Below, piece by piece: positions 43,451 to 53,518 of a stretch of DNA of 64,000 nucleotides (position 1 is the first letter of the stretch; each line of letters opens with the position of its first letter). The notes under the pieces were generated by a model, which was given only the letters and a program-made list of their open reading frames with translations, was not told where the DNA came from and did no database searches. The position numbers were made by a program, and so were the translations under genes. Origin of the DNA: Microplitis mediator (taxonomy: Eukaryota > Arthropoda > Insecta > Hymenoptera > Braconidae); the NCBI RefSeq assembly GCF_029852145.1, contig NC_079979.1, positions 558,001-622,000 of the forward strand, given 5' to 3'.

Positions 43451-45313
43451 TTATTCTTTAATATACATCATAGTTTTGTTATCACGTCGATAAGTATCAC
43501 CATCATAATTAATAACATCATCGACTTTGGTGCTGCTGCCACCAATCAGTATAATTTTCTCATTGCATTCAACCTTAAAATATTTCTTCGATTCTAATTC
43601 TAATTCCCGAACTTGATAAATCTTCAGACCATCTTCGAATTTCATCACGTCCCAATCTTTCGCCAAATTGAGCGGTTCTTTATTACCAACTTTCATTTTC
43701 CACGTAAACCGTCCGGATGTTTTGGCGGCCATCTTAACGTGATCGCCATCTTCTTCAAACCCTTCCACGTCAATACTATAATCGACTTTATCATCACTAC
43801 CCCGCCACTTAAAGTACAAATCATCAGTCTCTTGATTATTAGTGACTTCATAAAACGCTTCCATACCACTAGAATTAACCACCCCCAGCTCCTTAACCTC
43901 AAACTTCTCTACCCGGTATTCCATTTTCCAGAACATTATGTCCTTATCAACCAACCGGCCGATGAAATGACCCCGCGAGTTGACATTAATTCCTTCAACG
44001 TCAGACCTTTTATAACACTCGGTCTTCCCATGGGTTATCAATCCCAGTCTACTAGTCTCCCCAGTCATCCCAGTAGCTGCACCCATTTCCGCGAAATGTA
44101 TTTCCCGTGTTTGAATTTCGGCCAATAAACAGCCACCGGCATCCGAATCACAATAGTTCGATATTTCCGGCATGGGCACACGCAAGGAAAACATGAAATC
44201 CTTGGTCTTGATAATTCCCAGACCAATCGATGGGATCAGATAACATCCTAGCTCGCCTTTGAGGTCCAGCCAGTCAAATTTCGTAACATTCATACTAAAA
44301 TCACACAGCGAATCAAATACAAGATTCATGTTCTTGATGCTCGGATGCATCAATATCCTGACCAATTTTCTAACCACCTCATAATAATTACCCGGGATAT
44401 CAAGGACTGTATAAACTGCGGCATAAAAATCTGAGTGATAAATATATGTCCCGATATTAGACAAGAAATTTGAGTAGTTAATCATATGTAGATTTTTATC
44501 TGCGTCGTACTTGAACGCGGAACCGTCTATATTAATAATATCACTTGATATATCGTTGATACTTTTGTCATTATTGATCAACTCATGGAAGTGTTTCAAA
44601 CTATTGGACTTTGAATCAGTGATAAAGTCTTCAGTGGCATTAATATAGTTCGTTAACAGCCTGGGAGTTGATAAGTTGAATAGATTACTAGCGTTAGAAA
44701 GGAATGTACCCTTAGAATTACTAGTGAATTCTGGTATTTTCTTTATTAAGTCAAGTATTAACTGATGGTACTTGGGTTTGTTGTCATTAATATTGACTAT
44801 CAATTGAAACATGGCCGCCATTGTTGTTATGGTGGCCAATAAGTCTTCTTGGGATCTGAAAGCAAAGTTCAAATCTTTAATTGGTGTCAAAGTAATTCGC
44901 TCTAAAATATTTTCGGTAATTTTTGAGTACTTGTCAGCCTTGGAATTTGATGAGTCTTTATTTAGGTTACGTAATATTTTCATACCCAAGTTAGGAAGTC
45001 CATTAAATCCACCGGGAGCTATCGACGAGTATGCGGAAACCGGTTGAGGCGGCATCGAAGTATTAAAATTGTAATGATCTATTATATCCATTTCTTCGGG
45101 TGTTAATCTGTCTTTGTCGGTAAAGAAATGGCGGAGTTTATCTTTTATTAATGATAATTTACTTTTGGGTGACAGAACTTGTGGCTCGACGGGTTGATCA
45201 AGTACCTTATGGGCATTATGTAATGAGGTTACTAAGAATACTATTAAAGTAATGGTCGTGATTATTAATATGGTAACACATCCGTAGATGACGTAAGGTA
45301 TATATTCTTTCAT
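43451..45313 (-). CDS. ODV-E66-like PL8-fold membrane protein, copy 2 (620 aa)
   Basis: Tandem paralogue of the 752-residue gene: same membrane helix (YVIYGCVTILIITTITLIVF), same helical and sandwich domains, nearly identical C-terminal 250 residues and identical last residues. The stalk repeats are missing; only about 15 residues separate the membrane segment from 'LSPKSKLS'. At 620 residues it is close to the size I expect for ODV-E66. Divergence from copy 1 is patchy: after 'DHY.F..SMPP' some 30 residues differ strongly, and 'DSRCDIDVRAT' corresponds to 'DSLCDFSMNVT'. The catalytic-histidine position after DGS is Tyr here too. The frame is intact with no stop or frameshift, so it may be expressed. 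Role and viral origin are inference. Confidence 0.55.
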   Translation of the reverse strand: MKEYIPYVIYGCVTILIITTITLIVFLVTSLHNAHKVLDQPVEPQVLSPKSKLSLIKDKLRHFFTDKDRLTPEEMDIIDHYNFNTSMPPQPVSAYSSIAPGGFNGLPNLGMKILRNLNKDSSNSKADKYSKITENILERITLTPIKDLNFAFRSQEDLLATITTMAAMFQLIVNINDNKPKYHQLILDLIKKIPEFTSNSKGTFLSNASNLFNLSTPRLLTNYINATEDFITDSKSNSLKHFHELINNDKSINDISSDIINIDGSAFKYDADKNLHMINYSNFLSNIGTYIYHSDFYAAVYTVLDIPGNYYEVVRKLVRILMHPSIKNMNLVFDSLCDFSMNVTKFDWLDLKGELGCYLIPSIGLGIIKTKDFMFSLRVPMPEISNYCDSDAGGCLLAEIQTREIHFAEMGAATGMTGETSRLGLITHGKTECYKRSDVEGINVNSRGHFIGRLVDKDIMFWKMEYRVEKFEVKELGVVNSSGMEAFYEVTNNQETDDLYFKWRGSDDKVDYSIDVEGFEEDGDHVKMAAKTSGRFTWKMKVGNKEPLNLAKDWDVMKFEDGLKIYQVRELELESKKYFKVECNEKIILIGGSSTKVDDVINYDGDTYRRDNKTMMYIKE

Positions 45314-45545
45314 TATCAGATTATGTTATTCGATATTGATTCTTCTAATGTGATTAATTATAGGCGTTAATTATTTACTAAGTTTGTTTGGTAAAATTAA
45401 TGGACGAGCTTTATATTGCAGTGTAACAGCTGAGTTAGCAATAGACATTTTTTGAGATCAAGTGTCGTAGGACATTTGTAGTTAGACAATTAATGATTAA
45501 TTAATTAATGTTATGGTGACGAAGCCCGCCCGGTTTATGGGCACC

Positions 45546-46050
45546 ATTTCCTCAACTATTTTAGGTGCTTCAGCAGAACGACATCTCTGGTCGAAAAATA
45601 TAATCGAGTGGCGACCAAGTGAACGTTAACCGGAGGTGAATTCAAATAACGCACTCTATTAACCACCATTAGGTTAGGGTGGAATTTTGATATTTTTAAT
45701 AATTAATATACAATAAAATTGCTGTTCAAATGCTCTCTTTGAATCCGTAATTGCCCATTTTACATGCGAGGTCTAGCCACAGTTACTACTGTGGTCCCAG
45801 TAAGATAATAGACCTCGGAAATTGCCCCCACTACCGAATATTTATGAACTGCGCATGCGCACAGAAGAGTGGGAGAACATCCAGCACATAAATCATCTAG
45901 AGTGGGAGTAAAAACCGACGACACCCGAAGTCCAATCTCTGAGTTTCGTAAACTGAGGTAGTGGGGGCTGTGAGCGCACGCTGTAGGCCATCCCCATTTT
46001 GGCGCCGTGGGTACGATTGTGTCCGATTTCGCCATTAAAGGGTTAAATTA
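45546..46050. other. Junction region with a GC-rich 270 bp insertion-like block
   Basis: From 45760 to 46035 GC content rises. A 91-codon minus frame begins MAKSDTIVPTAPKWGWP. GCGCATGCGCA is present, and GCCCCCACTACC (45825) and GGTAGTGGGGGC (45957) are inverted. There is no recognisable domain. It may be part of an unidentified element; I do not call it a gene. Confidence 0.3.
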
Positions 46051-46051
46051 A

Positions 46052-46935
46052 ATTTTATGAATAAATAGGGCTTGTGGGTACTTATTCCAGAGGAAATTTT
46101 ATTCCCTACAATTTTTACTTCTTTACATTTTTTTCTCAGAGCAATAGCTTACGAGATAGATATACTGAGTATTAAAAAATGTAATTATTAGAATTATTAT
46201 TTTTAATTTTGGTATCAAGTAGGGCTTGTGGGTACTCTTTCTAAAGGAAATTCAATTTCCTACAATTTTTAACTTTTTACTTTTCTTCGTCAGACCAATA
46301 TTTTGCAAGATAAATATACTGGGTATTAAAAAATGTAATTATTAGAATTATTATTTGTAATTTTGGTTCCAAGTAGGGCTTGTGGGTACTCTTTCTAAAG
46401 GAAATTCAATTTCCTACAATTTTTAACTTTTTACTTTTCTTCGTCAGACCAATATTTTACAAGATAAATATACTGGGTATTAAAAAATGTAATTATTAGA
46501 ATTATTATTTGTAATTTTGGTTCCAAGTAGGGCTTGTGGGTACTCTTTCTAAAGGAAATTCAATTTCCTACAATTTTTAACTTTTTACTTTTCTTCGTCA
46601 GACCAATATTTTACAAGATAAATATACTGGGTATTAAAAAATGTAATTATTATAATTATTATTTTTAATTTTGGTATCAAGTAGGGCTTGTGGGTACTCT
46701 TTCTAAAGGAAATTCAATTTCCTACAAATTTCAACTCTTTACTTTTCCTTCTCAGAGCAATAGTTTACAAAATAACTATAGTGGGTATTAAAAAATGTAA
46801 TTAATATAATTATTATTTTCGATTTTGAAATTAAGTAAAGCTTGTGGGTACTCTTTCCAGAGGAAATTTGATCATAAACAATTTTCACCTCATTATTTTT
46901 TGTCTGAGATTGATAGTTTAAAAAATAAAAACACG
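46052..46935. repeat. 154 bp satellite array 1 ('cttgtgggtactctttc')
   Basis: Six units start near 46070, 46222, 46376, 46530, 46682 and 46838, with central spacings of exactly 154. Each carries 'tagggcttgtgggtactctttc.aaggaaattcaatttcctacaattttt', whose GGAAATTCAATTTCC is an imperfect palindrome, plus 'tacaagataaatatac.gggtatta'. The array ends beside a donor-like AAAG|GTACGT on minus (46939). The same period, wording and flank recur at 60.75-63.77 kb. 46940-47311 is the 3' flank of Atg5. Confidence 0.92.
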
Positions 46936-47311
46936 TACCTTTGAAATTTCTTAAAATAATTCTATTAAATAAATAAAATTAATAATAGAAAATTATGCAG
47001 CTGACTCACTACCAAAAACTTGAACCAAATTTATTATGATAAATATTTTTCAAGCCATAATTTATTATTGTAATTATTTACACATTAAATACATAATTAA
47101 GTGTAACTTAAAGTGATTCTTAAAACAATAAAAATTAACATTAATAATAAAAACCTTAAATAAATAGACGGAACGGAAAGCGTATAAAAATAAAAATATA
47201 TTTTAATCACAATTTAAATTAAAATTTCATAAAAATGTGACTCGATCGAATATTTTTGATTCAATTAATTAATTAATTAATTAACTTATAAGAAGGAGGG
47301 GAAATAATTAA

Positions 47312-49756
47312 CTAGGTAATGAGACAGAGGTGTAGGAAATTATCGGGGTAGCTCATGTGCTCGGATAGCCACTGAAGGGGGGTGTCGAGAGGGGGAGTAA
47401 TACCGTGAGTGCGAACAGACTTCTGAGAATTTTTGTCCTCGGAGAAAACTTCGTCCAGAAGATGTCTGAGGGTTTTGCGGGCGCCCTCTTCGTTCACGGG
47501 CTTGACTAGCTTCTGGACGTACTTCTCCTCGGAGGTGTAGCAGCGGAAGGGAATGAACTTGAAGCCTTCTTCGTTGGAGGTTTCCATCAGCCGGTGGTTC
47601 ACGGCCCAGAATTGCTCGAATTTATCGTTGAGGAGGCCCAGCCACAGCTGGTTGTGGTCCTTTTTTTGCATCGAGGACACTACGGTCCCTCGGTGCTTCA
47701 GGACGTCGGCTTCTTTTATGCAGGATAAAAAATACGCCTCGACTACTTCTCTGTAATTATTTTTAAATAAATTATATAAATTCCACAATCGATTAATCGA
47801 ACTTTGTAGCAATCGATTGTTGGAAAATCGATATATCGAACTTTGTAGCAATCGATAGTTGGAAAAACAATATATCGAATCAATTTAACAATCGATAGTT
47901 GGAAAAACAATATATCGAATCATTTAAACAATCGATAGTTGGAATAGCGATATATCGAATCTTTTGAACAATCGATAGTTGGAATAGCGATATATCGAAT
48001 CTTTTGAACAATCGATAGTTGGAATAGCGATATATCGAATCTTTTGAACAATCGATAATTAGAAAAACGATGTATCGAATCGTTTTAACAATCGATAATT
48101 GGAAAAACGATATATCGAACTTTGTAGCAATCGATAGTTGGAAAAACGACATATTGAATTTTTTTAACAATCGATTGTTGGAATAGCGATATATCGAATC
48201 TTTTGAACAATCGATAATTAGAAAAACGATATATCGAATCGTTTTAACAATCGTTAATTGGAAAAACGATGTATCGAATCGTTTTAACAATCGATAATTG
48301 GAAAAACGATATATCGAACTTTGTAGCAATCGATAGTTGGAAAAACGACATATTGAATTTTTTTAACAATCGATTGTTGGAATAGCGATATATCGAATCT
48401 TTTGAACAATCGATAATTAGAAAAACGATATATCGAATCGTTTTAAGCAATCGATAATTGGAACAACGATATATCGAATCATTTTAACAATCAATAGTTT
48501 GAAAATCGGTATATAAAATTTTTTAACAATCGATAGTTAAAAAATCGATGAATCAAATTATAAATTAATCGATTGACGAAAAAATCGATATATTGAATTT
48601 TTAGAGATCGATAGTTAGAAAATCGCTATAGAAAATTTTTGAGAGTCGAGATATCGACGAAAATTCTTTATCTCGATAAAGAAAAAATTCTAGATCGAAT
48701 TTGCGATATTCGATATCTCAAATCGTGAAATTCGATACATTGAATTAATCACTGATTTATCGTATATTTGAATTCATATCGATTCATTTAACTTTTTTAT
48801 GAATAACTCGATTTTTGAAAATTCGATATATCAAATTCGTGAACAATCGATAGCATACTAATCGATATATCGAATTTTCAAATTTCCATGTAAAATAAAT
48901 TTTTTCTAATTTCAAAACCCAAATTTTTAAATCGCATTATAAAATTCAATCTCTATATTTGTTATCGATATATCGAATGTCTACTCATCGATTACAAACT
49001 TCGAAATTAATCGATATCTCGAAATTTAAATTTTCGATACATGAAAATTTATCCTCAAGAAACTTGAATCGATTATCGATCCACATTCAATTCTTCGATA
49101 TCTATCAATAAAAAAATTTACCCGCCAAATTCAAATATTCAAATTTCCCGCGTTCTAAAATTTCAAACTTCGAATCCCACACTGGCGCCATCTCACAGTA
49201 AAAACTCAAAACTACTTTCTGTTTGACCCAACGAAGTAAATAAACAAAAAAATGAATCGATTATCGAATAGGTTCTGTCATAAAAATTACAAAATATATA
49301 AGGAATTAATTATAAAAATAAATTACTCACTTATTAGGGCAATGCATTATTACATTTTCGGGAAATTTATCGAAATGTACGACAATATTCCAGGGCAGAT
49401 CGATGTCATTACAATAAATATCCAATAGAACTCCAATAGGGAAGTGCCATTTTAGTGGAGTTCCATTAAATTCGAGCCACATTTCATTATCTTGTTTATC
49501 TTCTTGTATATATTTTATAAAATGTTTCCTAACCTAAAAAAATCAACTTGTAAAATTTAAATAAATACAGAAATTAAGAATTAATGAACAAATTAATTAC
49601 CTTGTCAGTACAGAGAGGAAAATAACTTAGTCTAGGGACCATTAAATAAAATGGATCTGGTGCCGTCAGTTCGCAAACTTCTTCTCCATTCAATTGAAAA
49701 CAAACAGGAATTTTTCCCTTCCAAATTTCTTTTAATACTTCACGATCATCCGCCAT
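47312..49756 (-). CDS. Atg5: Autophagy protein Atg5
   Basis: Atg5 is conjugated to Atg12 and, with Atg16, forms the E3-like complex that lipidates Atg8 on the phagophore. Three coding exons, 49601..49756, 49331..49533 and 47312..47750, have GT-AG borders and matching phases (156+203+439 nt), giving 265 residues, the usual Atg5 length. The N-terminus (MADDREVLKEIWKGKIPVCF), FYLMVPRLSYFPLCTDKV, the exon 2 block PLKWHFPIGVLLD and the C-terminal PLQWLSEHMSYPDNFLHL are diagnostic. The lysine that accepts Atg12 in the family lies in the conserved 'CIKEAD' context, here Lys132. All family blocks are intact. Intron 2 (47751-49330) is swollen by a 40 bp satellite; intron 1 is 67 bp. Confidence 0.96.
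47790..48560. repeat. 40 bp satellite of ATCGATA motifs inside Atg5 intron 2
   Basis: About 18 units of roughly 40 bases read 'aacaatcgatagttggaatagcgatatatcgaatcttttg', with a longer-range repetition of about 240 bases (48060-48240 resembles 48280-48460). Degenerate ATCGAT words continue to about 49090. The frame at 47880..48329 is the repeat read through. Each unit carries one or two CGATA cores. Confidence 0.9.
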
Positions 49757-51100
49757 TTTTTTAAAATTTATTATTATCAGAGTTATTAATTAATTTTAAT
49801 TAAGTTAGTAATTGATTCTTATTAATTATTTTCACTTATTTTCAAATATTTTTATTTATTTTATTGATAAAAAAACATTGGAAAATATTTTCACGACGCC
49901 ATATTGTTTTTTTAACTAATCGATTGTGGTATCGAATGTATCGAAATATTAACAATCGATATATTTAATTATTGGCAAATTATTTTATTTATTAATTACG
50001 AACGATTGTTTGAACTAATTAATTAATTTTTGTTTTAAATTTTCCCGCGTTAAATAAATTAAATATTTAAATTTATTGGTTTCAAAATTATGAAACAATT
50101 CTTCTTTAACTTTCAAATGTTCCTGACTTAATTAAATTAATTATAAATGTCACTAATTAAATAATTTTTTATTTTAATTTTCAAATTTTCCCGCCAAAAA
50201 TAAATTAATTTTTAAATTTTATTAATTTTTTCTTGTAATCTTTAAATTTTCCTGCTTTCTTTAAATTAATTGTCAATTTTATCAGTTGAATAATTTTTTT
50301 TTTCAATTTTTTATTTGAATTTTAAAATTTTCCCGCCAAAAATAAATTAATTATTTAATTTTATTAATTTTTTCTTGTAATCTTTAAATTTTCCTGCCTT
50401 ATTTAAATTAATTATTAATTTTATCAGTTAAATAATTTTTTTTTTCAATTTTTTGTTTGAATTTTCAAATTTTCCCGCTAAAAATAAATTAATTATTAAA
50501 TTTTATTAATTTTTTCTTGTAATCTTTAAATTTTCCTGCCTTATTTAAATCAATTATTGATTTAATTAATCAAATAAATTTTACTTTTAATTTTTTATTT
50601 GAATTCAAAATTTTCCCGCCTTAAATAAATTCAATTTTTTTATTTTTATTCGAATTGTTCTTAACTTCTCGCTTTAAAAAATCAATTAATTAAATAGTAA
50701 ATTTATTTAATTATTATTTCTTAGTACCTAATTATTTCAAATAATTACAATAATTGAAAAAAATAAACATTTCAAATAGGTGGCGCCAAACGTAAGTGCT
50801 GCTGGGAAATTTGAAAATTAAAATCAAAATAGCGGCGGTCGGAAAACGTGGAGTAGATCTTGAATTAATCTACAGTTATTTTAACTGTTTCATTACATAT
50901 TTAAGAATTTTAATTAATAATTTATGTTTGTTTAATTACTTTATTTTGTGACAAATTAATAAAGAGATAAATTTTCATAAATAAAAGTGCGGAAGTGTCG
51001 TAATTTATTTTTTTATAATTTAATGTGTCAGTTAAAAATAATTTTGTGCCCGGTCTAGATTTTTCCCTTCTTTCAAAAAATTAAATCAATTATTCACAAG
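49757..51100. promoter_or_regulatory. Atg5 upstream region with ~140-175 bp repeats containing TTTTCCCGCC
   Basis: From 50030 to 50650 a unit 'ttttcccgcc.aaataaattaatt...tttaaattttcctgcctt' repeats about four times; TTTTCCCGC occurs near 50040, 50189, 50331, 50468 and 50611. This matches the E2F consensus TTTSSCGC. A GC-richer stretch at 50780-50860 ('ggtggcgccaaacg', 'tagcggcggtcgg') could be promoter or leader of a divergent plus-strand transcript. No TATA box is obvious next to the Atg5 ATG. Confidence 0.35.
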
Positions 51101-51109
51101 AATATTGAA

Positions 51110-53395
51110 TCTATATGTCATATATAGAGCCGGGATTTTTGCTTCGATTCAAAAATAACAATCAAGATGTCAAATTTTTTATATTACGGCGGAAATATTG
51201 GTCGCATAAAAAAATTTTTCAAACAAAAGTTGTAGGAAATTTAATTCTATGAAAAAAATATTTCTTATAATTTTTTTATAGAACTAATAGGGAAGCCGTA
51301 ATGTCAAAATTAAGATTTTCATAATTTTCAAAAATTTGAACCGTTCAGTATAAATCTTAATTTTGAATTGCGGTGAAAATATTGATCGTATAAAAAAATT
51401 TTTTAAATAAAAGTTGTTCAAAATTCAATTTTGCAAAAAAAATGTCTCGTATAATTTTTTCTTAGGTTCAATATTTTTACCGTAATTTCAAAATTAAGAT
51501 TTTCATAATTAGCAAGAATTTGAATCGTTCATTATGAATCTTAATTTTGAATTGCGGTGAAAATATTGGTCGTATAAAAAAATTTTGCAAATAAAAGTTG
51601 TAGGAAATTTAATTTAATGAAAAAAATATTTCTTATCATTTTTTTATAGAACTAATAGGGAAGCCGTAATGTCAAAATTAAGATTTTCATAATTTTCAAA
51701 AATTTGAACCGTTCATTATAAATCTTAATTTTGAATTGCGGTGAAAATATTGATCGTATAAAAAAATTTTTTAAATAAAAGTTGTTCAAAATTCAATTTT
51801 GCAAAAAAAATGTCTCGTATAATTTTTTCTTAGGTTCAATATTTTTACCGTAATTTCAAAATTAAGATTTTCATAATTAGCAAGAATTTGAATCGTTCAT
51901 TATGAATCTTAATTTTGAATTGCGGTGAAAATATTGGTCGTATAAAAAAATTTTGCAAATAAAAGTTGTAGGAAATTTAATTTAATGAAAAAAATATTTC
52001 TTATCATTTTTTTATAGAACTAATAGGGAAGCCGTAATGTCAAAATTAAGATTTTCATAATTTTCAAAAATTTGAACCGTTCATTATAAATCTTAATTTT
52101 GAATTGCGGTGAAAATATTGATCGTATAAAAAAATTTTTTAAATAAAAGTTGTTCAAAATTCAATTTTGCAAAAAAAATGTCTCGTATAATTTTTTCTTA
52201 GGTTCAATATTTTTACCGTAATTTCAAAATTAAGATTTTCATAATTAGCAAGAATTTGAATCGTTCATTATGAATCTTAATTTTGAATTGCGGTGAAAAT
52301 ATTGGTCGTATAAAAAAATTTTGCAAATAAAAGTTGTAGGAAATTTAATTTAATGAAAAAAATATTTCTTATCATTTTTTTATAGAACTAATAGGGAAGC
52401 CGTAATGTCAAAATTAAGATTTTCATAATTTTCAAAAATTTGAACCATTCATTATAAATCTTAATTTTGAATTGCGGTGAAAATATTGATCGTATAAAAA
52501 AATTTTTCAAATAAAAGTTGTTCAAAATTCGATTTTGCAAAAAAAATGTCTCGTATAATTTTTTCTTAGGTTCAATATTTTTACCGTAATTTCAAAATAA
52601 AGATTTTCATAATTAGCAAGAATTTGAATCGTTCATTATGAATCTTAATTTTGGAATTACGGTGAAAGTATTGGTCGTATAAAAAAATTTTTCAAACAAA
52701 AGTTGTAGGAAATTTAATTTTATGAAAAAAATATTTCTTATAATTTTTTCATAGAACTAATAGGGAAGCCGTAATGTCAAAATTAAGATTTTCATAATTT
52801 TCAAAAATTTGAACCGTTTATTATAAATCTTAATTTTGAATTGCGGTGAAAATATTGATCGTATAAAAAAATTTTTCAAATAAAAGTTGTTCAAAATTAA
52901 ATTTTGCAAAAAAAAAGTCTCGTATAATTTTTTCTTAGGTTCGATATTTTTACCGTAATTTCAAAATTAAGATTTTCATAATTTTCAAAAATTTGAACCA
53001 TTCATTATAAATCTTGATTTTGAATTGCGGTGAAAATATTGATCGTATAAAAAAATTTTTCAAATAGAAGTTGTTCAAAATTCAATTTTGCAAAAAAAAA
53101 GTCTCGTATAATTTTTTCTTAGGTTCGATATTTTCACCGGAATTTCAAAATTAAGATTTTCATAATTAGCAAGAATTTGAATCATTCATTATGAATCTTA
53201 ATTTTGGAATTACGGTGAAAGTATTGGTCGTATGAAAAAATCATAAGAGACATTTTGTTTCGAAAATTAAATTTTCTACAACTTTTGTTTAATAACTTTT
53301 TTTATAAGACCAATATTTTCGCCGTAATACCAAACATTCTAACCATTCATTAGAAATTAAGGCAAAAATCTTATCCCTAGTCATATATTAAGGAT
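51110..53395. repeat. 368 bp higher-order satellite ending in an inverted unit
   Basis: The anchor 'ttaattttgaattgcggtgaaaatattggtcg' recurs at 51541, 51909 and 52277, period 368; each unit consists of two related halves of about 184 bp. At 53230-53340 the sequence continues as the reverse complement of the unit, and the outermost ends (GGGATTTTTGC near 51130; GCAAAAATC near 53364) are loosely inverted. The whole block may be a transposon whose interior amplified. No coding content. Confidence 0.88.
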
Positions 53396-53518
53396 TGTTA
53401 CTAAAAACGCACGTAAAAGTATAATAAATAAATAAATATCGGCAAGTTAATTAATATTCTGTGGTAATTTATGATCATTTATTTATCCATAACAATAATC
53501 ATTTTTTTTTCTTGATAA

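Noticed and set aside
43613..44128. 171-codon plus-strand frame (and 39751..40140)
   Set aside because: Antisense shadow of the conserved ODV-E66-like genes; present in both copies only because the sense strand is conserved.
45760..46035. 91-codon minus frame starting MAKSDTIV
   Set aside because: No domain, no splice support, and inverted sub-sequences suggest an inserted element rather than a gene.
47880..48450. 149- and 68-codon minus frames in the Atg5 intron
   Set aside because: Read-through of the 40 bp ATCGATA satellite.
47790..48560. CRISPR array
   Set aside because: No unique spacers between repeats; units are head-to-tail satellite copies in a eukaryotic intron.
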